This document shows positions 50,105 through 61,228 of a stretch of 64,000 nt of DNA, in pieces. The translations under genes and the position numbers were made by a program. The notes beneath the pieces were generated by a model. It had not been told where the DNA came from, searched no databases, and saw only the letters and a program-made list of their open reading frames with translations. Position 1 is the first letter of the stretch. Every line of letters begins with the position of its first letter. The DNA comes from Diplosphaera chodatii (lineage: Eukaryota; Chlorophyta; Trebouxiophyceae; Prasiolales; Stichococcaceae): the NCBI GenBank assembly GCA_032358165.1, contig JAALGY010000053.1:1612001-1676000 (forward strand), written 5' to 3'.

Positions 50105-51549
50105 TCAGCTGCGGGGCCGGCCCCTCCTGGTCCCTAGCAGGTGCTGTGTGCGCACCATGAGCTGGCGAGTCTCCACCTCCACAAAGCGCGGGAAGGTGAC
50201 GCTGATGCGCTTTGCAAGGTCCGCCCTGGACACAAGACACCAGTGGCTGGTCACGCTCTGAGCGCAGAGGCCTGCCAGGGTACAGAACGGCAGATGACAG
50301 TGTGCACTTCCGCACAGGCGGCAGTGTCACCTGATGGCCAGAATGCGATCCACGAGATCTGCGGGGCTGACACTGTGCGAGATCTGCTGCGGCCCGTCCA
50401 CGATCTCGGTGCCTGCAACAGGAGCGCAGCGCGCGGTGCTGATGTGCTTCAGGATTGGGCAGCAGCTGCCGCAGATGGAATCATGTTGTGCGATGAACGG
50501 ATGGCAGATAGATCAGACATCCCACCTCCCATCTTCATGAGGTCCAGCAGAAACTGCATCACCGTAACAGCCACGAGTGTGAGCTAGGCCTTACAGGTAG
50601 GTTTTGGAGGTATGACCACGTCATGCCACACAAGAGCAGATGTGTTGGTGTCCCTACACAATGCCTCAAACGTCCTGCACCTCACCTCGTCGCCCTTGCC
50701 AGGCGGATGCGTCGAGCAGAAATCGCTGAGCCATGTGGCGACATGCAGGTCTAGCTCCTAATTCAAAATAAGCGTGGACAGGTCAGACAGTTTTGCTGCG
50801 GCCCACTAGAATGACCAGCTCACTGCTGTCTGCACACCAGGATGATGATACCCTGCACAACGCGTCTGAAAATTGAACATGTGTACCTGCAGCTGGGCGA
50901 GCATCTTCTGGACAGCTCGCACAGTCAGCACACGCAGCAGCAGCCGCGCCGTATCCCTGCACACCCATTTAGCAGCTCGAAAGCCGGCTCAATAAAGCAT
51001 GTGATGCGATTAGACGTGACAGCAATGGCAGGCGTCGCAAATGCTTTGCCCGGTCAAGTATGTGTAATCGCACCGTTCAAATCCGTCATCAAGGATGCCT
51101 GCGCCAGGGCACAAACAGCAAGCTCCACATCGTGACGGATGGATGTATGCTCAAGTGTTCTGATACAACGGCAGGGATTTGCTTTGCCCGTTGTCAGCCG
51201 CTGTCAACTGATACTGTGCGCTTACCGTCATCGGTGTCATCCTCACGCCCATCAAGATCACCCCTGCAACACACAGGACGCACTGCTCTGCGTGGTGCTC
51301 CCGTTCAAGCAAGCTTCTTGACACAACTCACAATAAAGCGTTGGGACAAGGCTGTGGTATGCTCACGCACCACTTGTTCAGCTCATTTGCCTCAATGCAG
51401 AGGCGCTGCGCTGCGTTTCGCTGGATGCGCCTGCTGGGCAAAGCGGCCGCGGCACGAGCAAATGCTGCCACGTCTCCAAACGTGCGACTTCTTGTGTGCT
51501 GCAGCGCCGCGGACGGTGCGCAATGGGTTGTGAGGGTAATGCTGGTCAT
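50105..51549 (-). CDS. RbcX-like Rubisco assembly chaperone
   Basis: Minus-strand exons read: leader 51549-about 51374 (starting MTSITLTTHCAPS, transit-peptide-like), about 51266-51229 (GDLDGREDDTDD), an unresolved exon near 51050-51120, about 50951-50881 (DTARLLLRVLTVRAVQKML), about 50758-50688 (LDLHVATWLSDFCSTHPPG), a 29-base exon near 50553 (FLLDLMKMG), about 50413-50331 (ISHSVSPADLVDRILAIR) and about 50223-50105 (ADLAKRISVTFPRFVEVETR, stop TGA). The core pattern of four helices, VRAVQKMLAQLQ ... WLSDFC ... GDEFLLDLM ... DRILAIRADLAKRI, matches RbcX, the homodimeric clamp that binds the C-terminus of RbcL during Rubisco assembly in the stroma. The C-terminal extension after LAKRI is longer than in cyanobacterial RbcX. 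Assignment is by pattern, with no alignment run. Confidence 0.68.
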
Positions 51550-51782
51550 CCTTCGATCTGCCCGAGCGGCTTCGGCTACTGTCGTGTTCGCCAATGCTCA
51601 ATCACGCAGCCAATCTAGATGATGTAGAGCTATCGATGAACGCTCGCAAGAAAGCAAACTGAAGGGGCTGGTGCATCCTACTCACCGTGTCGGAGCGCGG
51701 GGTTTGAACATTGCTGACATGTTCCCTCCGCTTCCCCGGGTTCCAGCTCAGGACACCAGGACAGCGCATATTCTTGATTGCG
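51550..51782. promoter_or_regulatory. Divergent promoter region of RbcX-like and PsbP-domain genes
   Basis: 233 bases separate the start codons of two plastid-targeted photosynthesis genes transcribed in opposite directions. They may be co-regulated. No specific element was identified. Confidence 0.45.
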
Positions 51783-53059
51783 ATGGCGTTCCAGCAGAGC
51801 CTGCTGCGGCATGGCCTGCCTACGTCGCCCATCTGCAGAGGGTCGCGCCCCTTCTGCAGCGTTCAGCAGCAGCCAAAGCACTGTCGCAGGGTGGCATGCA
51901 CATGCAGCGCGGCACATCAACAGCAGCATCAGCAGCTCAGCCTCGCCAGGAGGCAGTTGCTAGCAGCAGCTGCAGCCATTGTGTCTGTACGTCATCTCCC
52001 AGCAGCAGCATACCAGCCTCCACCGCCAGGTACTCCCATGCTTCTGCATGCATGCATGCACCGGCGCATCACAGTAGCGCATGCAAGCGCAAGGCAAGCA
52101 CGTGCGATCATCCTTGCATATCTACAGGCAAACGGCGAAATGATGACGTGCTGGATGGGTACGCCTTTCTCTATCCCGAGGACTGGTCCGCAGTCACGGT
52201 GAGGCGGCAGCTAGCGCAGCATAATTCTATCGCTTTCAACATCAGATGGCTAATCTGCGGCATGGCTGCATATGACCGTAGCGTGTTCAGCAGCCTGAGA
52301 TGCCAGGGTGTGACCTCAGGCACACCATGTGTACTGTTGCACTGCAGACGTCGGGGAATGATGCGTTCTTCCGCAACCCGTACAATGTGGAGGAGTGCTT
52401 GTTCGTCAACATCACATCGCCGTCGTCGTCCAGCTACGACAGTGTACGGAGCCTAGGCACGCCGCAGCAGGCAGCAGAGCGGCTGCGGCAGCAGTACCTC
52501 TCCGAGTTTATGTCCACACGCCTAGGCAGCCAGAAGAAGGTGGACATCATCAGCGCAAGCAGCCGCGAAGCTAATGGACGCCTGTACTATGATATAGAGG
52601 TAAACGCCCCACGAGGGGCAACAGCTGAGTTCAGCTGCGTGATAGAACTTTGCACGGCAACTGCATTGCCAATGTGTCCTGCTGAGGCCTGTTCATGATG
52701 TCGCAGATGCAGGCGCAGTCCTTTGCGTCGCGCAGCCCCTTGGCATCCACACAGGCGGAGGTGAGCGCCACCGTGGAAAAGGAGTGGGACAGGGTTTTGC
52801 TGACCACGCTGGGGGTGGCGGGCAAGCGGATTTATGAGATGCGGCTGCAGTCGCCGGCCACGAGTTTCCAGAAGAATGCAGTGCGTGATGATGTTGGCAC
52901 CCTGTTCCATGCTGTGAAGTTGTTCACCTGTTGTGCGCGCTGCAGTTGTTCATCACATCAGCAGGAGCATGTGAAAGCTGACTTGTCTGCTTGGCCATTG
53001 CGCAGGATTACCTCAGGGACATCACCACCTCGTTTCGGTGCCGAGAAGTGGATCCCTGA
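51783..53059 (+). CDS. Thylakoid-lumen PsbP-domain protein (PPD4-like)
   Basis: Five exons splice in phase to 265 residues: 51783-52029, 52128-52198, 52348-52599, 52707-52880 and 53006-53059. Residues 1-80 form a bipartite leader: a Ser/Arg/Gln-rich stromal part, then a twin-arginine hydrophobic segment (LARRQLLAAAAAIVSV) ending AAAY, which predicts Tat import into the thylakoid lumen. The mature part is a PsbP fold: GYAFLYPEDWSAVT, GNDAFFRNPYNVEECLFVN, LGTPQQAAERLRQQYLSEFM, REANGRLYYDIE, WDRVLLTTLGV and KRIYEMRLQSP. The spacing and FFRNPYN motif fit the PPD4 branch better than PsbP itself. PPD proteins assist photosystem assembly; the exact role of this branch is unknown. The start at 51783 gives a complete leader, although an earlier frame exists at 51671. 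Confidence 0.9.
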
Positions 53060-53971
53060 TAGCAGACGTGGTTGCTGCCAAAGCTTGTAGCGCCGCCAGC
53101 CTCGAGCTGGGTGCCAACGCAGACATGACAGCTACCAGCAATTTTGACATCCTAATGTATGTTTTCCTGAACTGTGAAAGCCCGACATGAAAGTCCACGG
53201 CCGGATGCATCTGAACTTCTGAAGTGGCTGGAATACTGCGAAACCGCCCTGAGGTCATGTGCACAAAACCCTTCAAACCCTGCGTGCCTTCCATAGATAG
53301 AGCCTCAAGTGGCAGGCAAGCTCGATGGTTGACTGGCAGCGGCGCGACGCAGCCTGCAGTGACTCGGTGTATGTGCAGCAAGCTCTCGCTTGGCAATGTG
53401 CAAGCAGCGTGGAATGCTACCTACAAGAATGCAAAGTTGCCCAGTTCGTCAGCTGACCCGAGACCCGCAATAGGCGGAATCGCAGGCCGCACGGGCCTTT
53501 CGGCTGATCGAGAGGCTGGTTGGCCGCATCGGGCTAGCCTGCTATTTCGGGAGCGAAGCGGCAAACAGGGACCAAGTGCGGCTCGCCGGCTGCCACATAA
53601 CATGACAACATCGACCTACCCTATTTCCTCCTACAGTATTTGGGATGCCCGGCGGCAGATCATTACATTGAGGTGCAGCATGCAGCTGATGTTGTGCTCG
53701 ATGCTGTTGACAAAATTGCCTTCGGGTAACAACCGTTGTTGGTACGGGCGATGATTCATTGGCAGCCTGTAATGACTGCGGCATCACGAGCACGTGGCCC
53801 GGCATCGTGGTCCACACGGCTTGCAGCACGGCGCAGCGCCCCGTGATGCCGCCTCAAGCACATCGAATCAGCACTAACAGCCGAGTTGAACTTTCCGAAT
53901 CAAAAGGATCCGATCATCAGAAGCCGCAATCTACAGCATTTGTATGTCTGCGTTGTTGCTGTTCATGTAGT
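53060..53971. other. Stretch without a supported gene
   Basis: A 176-codon plus-strand frame (53224-53754) crosses it but has no domain, no obvious splice continuation and no biased composition. I see no RNA gene. Confidence 0.5.
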
Positions 53972-54374
53972 TCAGCGGCCATCTGCTGGGTGGGATGTGC
54001 CGTGCGTCTGCGGTGGTGTTTTGAAGAGCCTCCGGCGTAGCCCCTCGCTGCACTCCACCTTCGCGTAGCAGTACTGGCGCAGCACCTTGCCAGTCCCCGG
54101 GTCTAAGGTGGTCCTGTGGACCCTGCAGAGTCTGCGCCCGAACCGGCAGGGTGACCCAAAGCCGTTAAACAGCGCCCCGGGCTTCCCATTCCCACTGCAC
54201 TCTTTAACAGGGCAGCAACCCCGCGCCTGCCTCATCAGCCCCAGCGGCTCTCCTTCGCCTTCCTGCTGCCGGGGATTGGCTTCATGTCCCACGCGCCGCA
54301 CTTCGTCTTGCAGCTCCCAGAGGTACCCGGCAGCCCGTTTTTGCTCCCTCCTGGCTGCGTGTTTCGCTGCACCC
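53972..54374 (-). CDS. Cys-rich orphan protein, possibly mobile-element derived
   Basis: An open minus-strand frame beginning after an acceptor near 54375 encodes a charged helix (ARREQKRAAGYLWELQDEVR) followed by a Cys/His-spaced region: CCPVKECSGNG, FGSPCRFGRRLCRVH, then QYCYAKVEC. The spacing could bind zinc. The frame continues to a stop at 53972. The internal start at 54301 would omit the helix. I do not recognise the family. It may be the last exon of the larger minus-strand coding region to its right or an isolated remnant. Confidence 0.4.
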
Positions 54375-54727
54375 CCTGCAAGCAGTAAAGACCACGCTCA
54401 GTCTTACGACTGCAGCAGAGCTTCGAGCTCGTGCAAGGCAATTCTATGACGCTACACAACCTAGTACATGGAAGGCGCCCTACGTCCCTGACCTCAAGTA
54501 CCGTCCAGCTAGACCATAATAACATGGAAAGCACGCATGGCCCCGTCGCCCCCAATACAAGCACAACAACTCACCCTCGCATCTAGAGTACCTTCTACTT
54601 GCATTTGTCATCACGCAGGCCTAGGCAACCACATCAATGGAGCACAGCAGGACAACTTCGCCACGCAACGCACCTTTGGCCGCATTGGCGCGCAGTTGCT
54701 CCGTGCTGACTGCGCGGTGCATCAAGC

Positions 54728-55395
54728 TGGCACTCAGTTCTCATGCATGATTCCAGGCATCGTGCACATCTGGCCGGAGCACTCTTTCGTGTGCAGCGCA
54801 AGAAGCAGCGACAACACAACACGACAACGGTGACGCCGTCACCATGCAGCGCACCCTTCTGCAGGTTGGCGATCTGCGCTGCGTACCCTGCCGCCTCGCT
54901 GGCTGCCCGGGCTGCAATGCGCATTCAGGCTGGGCACTCAGTCGTCAAGCGCATGGTCTCAGGCGTCATGCACAGCCGGTTGGAGCACTCTTTTGTAGGC
55001 AGCGCAAGAAGCAGCGACAACACAACACGACAACGGTGACGCCGTCACCATGCAGCGCAGCCTTCTGCAGGTTGGCGATCTGCGCTGCGTACCCTGCCGC
55101 CTCGCTGGCTGCCCAAGCTGCAGTGCGCATCCAGGCTGGGCACTCAGTCGTCAAGCGCATGGTCTCAGGCGTCATGCACAGCCGGTTGGAGCACTCTGTT
55201 GTAGGCAGCGCAAGAAGCAGCGACAACACAATACGACAACGGTGACGCCGTCACCATGCAGCGCACCCTTCTGCAGGTTGGCGATCTGCGCTGCGTACCC
55301 TGCCGCCTCGCTGGCTGCCCGGGCTGCAATGCGCATTCAGGCTGGGCACTCAGTTCTCAAGCATGATTCCAGGCATCATGCACACCTGGCTGGAC
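54728..55395. repeat. 206-bp tandem array, about three copies
   Basis: Landmark gcagcgcaagaag occurs at 54793, 54999 and 55205, and cggtgacgccgtc at 54828, 55034 and 55240, so the period is exactly 206 bp. Copies differ at only a few positions. The flanks (54728 and 55344, ggcactcagttctca) are also alike. On the minus strand each copy can encode RAASEAAGYAAQIANLQ, bounded by cag and a following aag, which looks like an exon carried with its intron. A diverged copy may remain at 54640-54720. Confidence 0.92.
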
Positions 55396-55715
55396 CATAC
55401 AAGGGTTTATCTCACAGACATCACACATAGCACAGGGCACGCGCAAGGACATGCAGCACGCGCACTGGCGCTTCCCCATGCATCTCAGATGCAGCCAATT
55501 CACCTGCTTGCAGGCCGGCGCAGAAGCGGTCTGCAAACACGAACCATAGTGCTTGAGCCACACCGCGGACTCATGATGACGCGTGATTGCTGACACGAAG
55601 GTGCACAGGTCACGAGATGGATGATGACCCTGGTTGAAGTCCTAGCTGTCGTGTACAGGGGCTGCGCTGTGCATGGAGCCTCTGATGCACTGGCATAATC
55701 AATACAGGTGCAAGC

Positions 55716-56330
55716 ATGCTCATCCATGGCACAGGCCGCAAAGGCCTTGGGCGACAGGTCCCGCAGAGACGACGCCAGCAGGGCTGGAGCAGCCCCAGGG
55801 CTGGGCACCTGAAAGGCGCGCAAAATATATCTTGCGGTCATGTGCCAGCTTGCACCTTGGGGTCCCCAATTGCCCAAAGCATCCCTTCTAACGACCAGCA
55901 CATCCCAGAGAAAACTCGCTCTTCCAGCAACAAGGGGCCTATGCCGAAGGGCCTCCTGCTACCAGCGACGCCGCTGCGTGGAGGTGCAAGGTGCAAGGCT
56001 GCCGCCTCTGCCAGGCATGCGAGTAATAACAGGCTGGCAGTGCAGGTCCGAAGCCAACTTGTGCACACCTGAGGGACGCTGTCGTGAGCCTTCGGGCACT
56101 CATGCAGCCCCTGCAGCGAGACGCATATCAGGTCCTCCATGCCGAGCGACACGCCCATGGTCGTGCAAAGCGCTTGCGCGTTGCTCAGGCTGCCCCACAC
56201 CGACAGTGCTTCCAGTTTCTTCCCCTGCGGGATATGCAAGCGTGCTGCAGCATCAGCGAGTGTAGCAGCACTGTTGACACAGCCCCCGAAGTTAATGCAA
56301 GTACTGACGCGGGCTCTCAACACCTCCACA
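55716..56330 (-). CDS. Unrecognised minus-strand coding exons
   Basis: Two stretches look coding. About 56320-56085 encodes NFGGCVNSAATLADAAARL and KLEALSVWGSLSNAQAL in an uninterrupted frame. About 55812-55716 encodes PGAAPALLASSLRDLSPKAF between a consensus acceptor and a donor. Both are Ala/Leu-rich and helical. They may belong to the same gene as the exons at 56440-59302. No family recognised. Confidence 0.4.
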
Positions 56331-56439
56331 TATGAGCAGCAAAATGTCAGAAGCGACCCTCTCTGTCCATCACCCCTCTGACAGGCTTGCTCAGCAGTAT
56401 GGCAGTTGAAACCCCATGGCGGCGCGTGCTTATGTGGTC

Positions 56440-59302
56440 ATACTTCGTGAGCAGCGCACCTCCTGGCCGGTCATGTTGGACAGGAAGTGACGGGGATGCA
56501 TGGTTATGAAGGCGTTGTGGATGGTGACGTGTTGCGCAAACTGCGGCAGCAGGGGCAGCTGCTGCAGCAGCTCCTCTGGATCGCTGCCCGCATGCAGACT
56601 GTCCGGCGGCACGCAGCTGCTGAAGTTGTTGCGGTGGCCTGTCACCACCTGCACGATTGCAGCTACCTCCATCAGCAGGTTATATGTTTCAGAATGTGGC
56701 TGCCTAAGGTGGGTTGTGAAGCGGGAGTTTTCATAAAATTTCATTAAGCACGGGAAGCTGTCCGTCACATACACGGCAGCAAACAAGGCTGGTGGCCATG
56801 CAGCACAGCTGGCTGATTTACTCCAAACACCAGAGGTCCGTGATGTAAAGACCGACACCGCACCCGCATGGCATTCGCGCCGAGGCATGCGACGACCTGC
56901 GGGCGGCGCGCCAGGGCCACCAGCGCCATCGCCACCTCGACGCCGCCCCTGTTCAGGCCCGCGACCCGCTTGAGCCTCAGCACCTTGTGTGCTCCCGAGG
57001 TCGAGGCGTCTGCAGGGCCCGGTGCACAGGGTCTTGTCAGAGAGGCGCCAGGGACAAGTAGCATCGCTCCCAATGCAGTGCAACAATCCGATGCTTGATC
57101 AGACATGACACTGTAGTTGCGGGATCCGCACTGAAAATGCAGCCCTCCATCAGCGCGACGTCCCATAGCACATGGTCCGGCTGCTGACGAGCCAGCAGGC
57201 TGGTCAGCAAGCTGATCAGCCGCTGGTAGTGCAGGCCGGTCGGTCCAGGGCTCGTGGCAGGCGACTTGCCGTCCGGCGCCCAGTCCAGGAGGAGGATGCC
57301 CACAGGCTTGAGGAGCCCCTCGCTGGTGGGGGGGTCGTCTAGCATGGCGTCAATCTGAAGCCCGAAGTGCGGGCCTGCATGCAGAGGCGAGATGCGTCTA
57401 GACGTATGATGCGCTGGGTCCGGACTGCACAGTGTGCTCATTGAATCCAGTGTGGGCAGTGAGCAGCGTCATATGGTCAGTCGGGGCTCATGCACAGGGC
57501 TTGATGTTGGCGGCGCGCCGAGGATTATAAGAATGATCTCACCAGTCAGCCACGATGAGCAATCCGCATACCGAAGCACCTCCTCGTGCACACGTAGCAG
57601 AGCCTCCCGGATGACCAGCCTCACGTCTGCAGGCAAGCAAGCCATCCCCTCACCGACTGATGCACAGCTTGCAACACAACCAGGGTGTGAACGCCTGACC
57701 ACCAGTGGACAGCGGCATCAAGCATGGCATTCATTCGATGATCACACCCGATCCATTCTGGCATGCTGCCAATGAAACAAAGCAGTTGCCACCGCATCTT
57801 GGCTTCAGACCCAGGGGTTGGATGCGCACCTTCGCCGGCTTCCGCCCGACGCTTAGCCTCGGCGGCGATCTCCCTCATGATCTGGACGGGGTCGCCCTGG
57901 CAGCCGGCGTAGACGCAGTCATAGCAGCCCAGCAGCTTCGCCGCCAGTGTCTCGGGGTCGTTGACCGCCTCTGGAAGGGTCGCGCCTACACAGTTCACCG
58001 ACATGCACATCTGGCTGCACGAGCATTTGATGGGTTTACTAATCTTCAGCAGCAGCAAGCAGCCGGCGTGCACTATTCAAGTTTATCACATGCAGCCTGA
58101 ACTCAGGAGCGACACACTTGCAAGTGCCTCTAGAGCCTGCACCACGCGATATTGCAACTGCTTATTGTGTACGTGGATGGGTGCTGCTGGTACCTTTGGG
58201 AGTGGAGCGCAACATCTGTCTTGTTGCAGACGTGTTCATGGACAATGCGTCAGTGGTATTCAGCAAGCCCTCGTGCAGTCCGAGCACACTGGCGTACTTA
58301 GGATGCCACGTGGAGTGGCAATCTGGGTGTTGCTCTCCAGACCCACACACTCTGGCGGTGCTTGCGCCAGCAGCAAGGTGCATCATGGATGGCGCTGAAA
58401 AGCAGTTTTGGGGCGGGCAGATGCAGAAGCAGCACCTTCCACGATGCGATCCACGAAGTCATCAGCCGTGACAAGGCCCGGGCAGCCGTCGCCCGCTGCA
58501 CCGTCGTATGCCCCCGCCTCACTGCCCAGGCCTGTGCAGGCAGTTGATCACGACATCAGCGGGGTTCGAAAGGGAGCTGACATGCGTCTGTGTGACGATG
58601 AATCACAAACGGTTTCAGGGGTCCACTGCAGCTAGCCTCGTCACGATCATGTGGGCACCCCAATATGTGAATTAGCTGCTCAGATGCATACCTCCGAAAT
58701 AAAATTCGCCATTGTCATTGACGTCGAATGTGGCCGGGTCAAGGTGCTCAGGGTACGCCTGCGTTGTAGGATTCAGAAAGTACTCTGTCTGTACAAACAT
58801 TTGTCTGAATCGGGCTCCAGCACTCTGCAGAATGGCACAGCATGATTTACGCCTCCCAGCCAAAGCGCACAGCCTGTTCGACCAACGTACATGTCTCGCA
58901 CCTGCGGGGCGGGAGACGCTTCGGAAGCCATGGCCGACGTGGGCTCCAGTGCGCTGGCGCCACCCAGGACGGAGGCTGCGCCGGCGGCCGCCTGCTGTGC
59001 CGGGGCCTCGTCGCCAGGTGCTGCCTGCATGCCGGAGCAGACAGCAGCTGAGTCAGAAGATTGGTCATTAGGAAGTCAGCAGTAATTGAGACGCATGATG
59101 CCTGAAAAAAAATATCTCGAAGCAAACAGTATCTCCTTGGATCCAGCAGCTCCCAGCTCTGTGCATGCACGACAAGCTGCAGCTGCTGAGCGGTGCTCCA
59201 GGATGATCTCAGGGTGGCTGCTGCTGGGCATGGCATGCCGCACCTGGTTGGGGCCAGCGCCACCCTGGGGGCTGGCTGCGGCGGCGGCAGCTGCCTGCAT
59301 GT
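56440..59302 (-). CDS. Unrecognised multi-exon protein
   Basis: Minus-strand exons with good boundaries include about 59300-59246 (Ala-rich, ASPQGGAGPNQ), 59030-58903 (Ala-rich, ending EASPAPQ), about 58503-58435 (PGLVTADDFVDRIVE), 57970-57830 (KLLGCYDCVYAGCQGDPVQI and REIAAEAKRRAEAG), about 57650-57550 (DVRLVIREALLRVHEEVLRY), 57356-57125 (LLKPVGILLLDWAPDG and LISLLTSLLARQQPDHVLWD), about 57015-56868 (GGVEVAMALVALARRPQVVA) and about 56608-56440 (EELLQQLPLLPQFAQHVTIH). The product is mainly alpha-helical, like a HEAT-type scaffold. I could not identify the family, and whether these exons form one gene is not proved. Confidence 0.5.
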
Positions 59303-60535
59303 CGGAACACAGCGATCATGTCAGAGGGACCGTCATCAGCACTTCATAGCAGGCTTTCAGGCACACATGCCAATGAACAGACCAGCCCCCTCCTGCCGAT
59401 GTGTCTCTGCACACCCGTGACTTGCTGAAACTGCTGGGCAATGATGTCAGGGTATGCTATGCAGGCGTCTTAACTGCACCTTGCGCTTCTTGTTGTCAAA
59501 ACAAAACTTTGAAGGTGTCGAAGGTGTGGCGCTTGTTGCCGCATCATGGCCATCTTTGCCCAGGTGATGCGCCACCGGCACCTGCACACGTGTGTCGCAC
59601 AAGTCACAACCTTGCATGGACACCTTCGTATACAATGCTGCTGGATTTCTCTGGTCTTTGTCAAGAAGCAGGGCGAGCTGCGCTCCACGTGCACATTCAC
59701 ACAGAGTGGATTTGTGAAGAGAAATCGTGTGATGAGGTAACCCATCTGCAGAATCGGTACTCACTCCATCTGCTCGCCGTAGGCGTTTCTTGGTGGCCAT
59801 CGTGGGGTTGTCGGCAGACGGTGTACGCGGCGCGGGGTGTGACCTGGCCTGCAGCACACCAGGCATGCGCATGCACTGTCAGACAGCATAGGTAACTGAC
59901 CTCAGATTGCTGCTGTTGCTGTTGCACAATGCTCGGTGCAAAGTCCAGTGCCAGACGGCACCTGAGCATGTGGTTGAGCCCCGCCGCCGGCCGCCGACGG
60001 CTGCATGTCAACAGACAGTTTGGCACCGAATCGTCAGGGAGTAAACAACGCTGATGGCATGGCTTGCAAGATGCGCCACACTCTGCTCAGGCTGTCATTC
60101 AGTCCATTCACATATATATATGTTCATGCAGGAAGGATTCGTTACTGACCAGGCCGTCCGATGCGCCGTGCACATTGCGGCTGGCAGCCCCTGTGTTGGC
60201 AGCCCCTGTATTGTCGTCAAGCAGCCAGGGTTCAGGTCAATGGGCGGCTCATTGCTGTGGTGCAGTGGAGCCCCTGTCACATATTGGCACAGTGGTGATA
60301 TGAATACAACAGGTGTCGCAATATGCGCAGCTTTCTACCTGATGGGGACGTGGCAGCCGCTGGCGCGTTACAGCCTGTGTGTGTTGGGGAAGAGTTCACG
60401 CATCAGCCGCTGCCTTCCATGCAGAACATCTGTAGCCACCAATACTGTATTTGAAACTTCCAAAACCCGCCAACAGCAGGCCAGCCCAAGCACCATTGCT
60501 GTTATATTGCGACAACAGCATGGCTCGGACCGTAC

Positions 60536-61228
60536 CTGCAACTTCAGCCTGCATGTCGAGTTGCGTGTTGAGGTCCGGCAGCTCACGGAGGATGTCAGTA
60601 TAGGCGTGCCCTGCAGCACGAATATGAGGCATGAGGCTACAGGCCAGCGTGTGCAGCATGTGGTCGGCAGGACTATGTGTGGAGCAGGCGCAATATATGT
60701 TGTGGACATACCTACTGCAACATACTTGTCGGCGAAGGGTGACCCACCGTAGTCGGGCTCTGCAGCATAGAAAATGAAGCTTGAGGCTACAGGCCAGCGT
60801 GTGCAGCATGTTGTCGTCGGGACCATGCGTGGGGCAGACGCAAAACTCGCTGCAACACAGGCGCACCTGTGGCGCCGCAGGTGTCGGCATGGCTGATGCC
60901 CAGGACGTCGGGGCCAAACTTGTCTTTGCAGTAGTTGAAGTAGTCCTGCGCGCCAACCTTAGGCAGATCCTCATCCTCGTCCTGCGCCTCAAAGCAGGAT
61001 TATGGTTTACAGCCCAGCACGCAGGTTCATGTGTCTTGAAGTCGACATGCATGGCAGCTGCTCGGCGCAATGATATGCAGGATGCTGATGAAGGATAGAT
61101 GAACAACTGGAAGTGGCCCTGCTCACCATCACTGTGAGGTCGATTACATCTTCATTGGGTCCACCAGATTCGTTGTCGATCTTGGTAAGGATGTCACTGG
61201 AGTCGGTCCGCAAAGGCACAGCCGCCCC
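60536..61228 (-). CDS. Unrecognised acidic protein, three phase-consistent exons
   Basis: Exons 61228-61127, 60987-60867 and 60610-60536 join at phases 0 and 1. They encode RTDSSDILTKIDNESGG, DEDEDLPKVGAQDYFNYCKD, KFGPDVLGISHADTC and DILRELPDLNTQLDMQAEVA. The composition is acidic with no membrane segment. I do not recognise the family. The frame probably continues at both ends, and these may be 5' exons of the gene whose later exons lie at 59302-56440. Confidence 0.5.
60633..60850. repeat. Direct duplication, 150-bp offset
   Basis: Two diverged copies of about 68 bases start at 60633 and 60783. The first 29 bases are identical and the rest about 85-90% alike by eye. Both lie in the intron between exons 60987-60867 and 60610-60536, next to the acceptor. 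Confidence 0.75.

Noticed and set aside
53224..53754. 176-codon plus-strand frame as a gene
   Set aside because: No domain, no coding-like periodicity visible, and no splice sites linking it to the PsbP-domain gene.
54728..55395. CRISPR-like array
   Set aside because: The units are 206 bp with no short repeat-spacer structure, and the host is eukaryotic.
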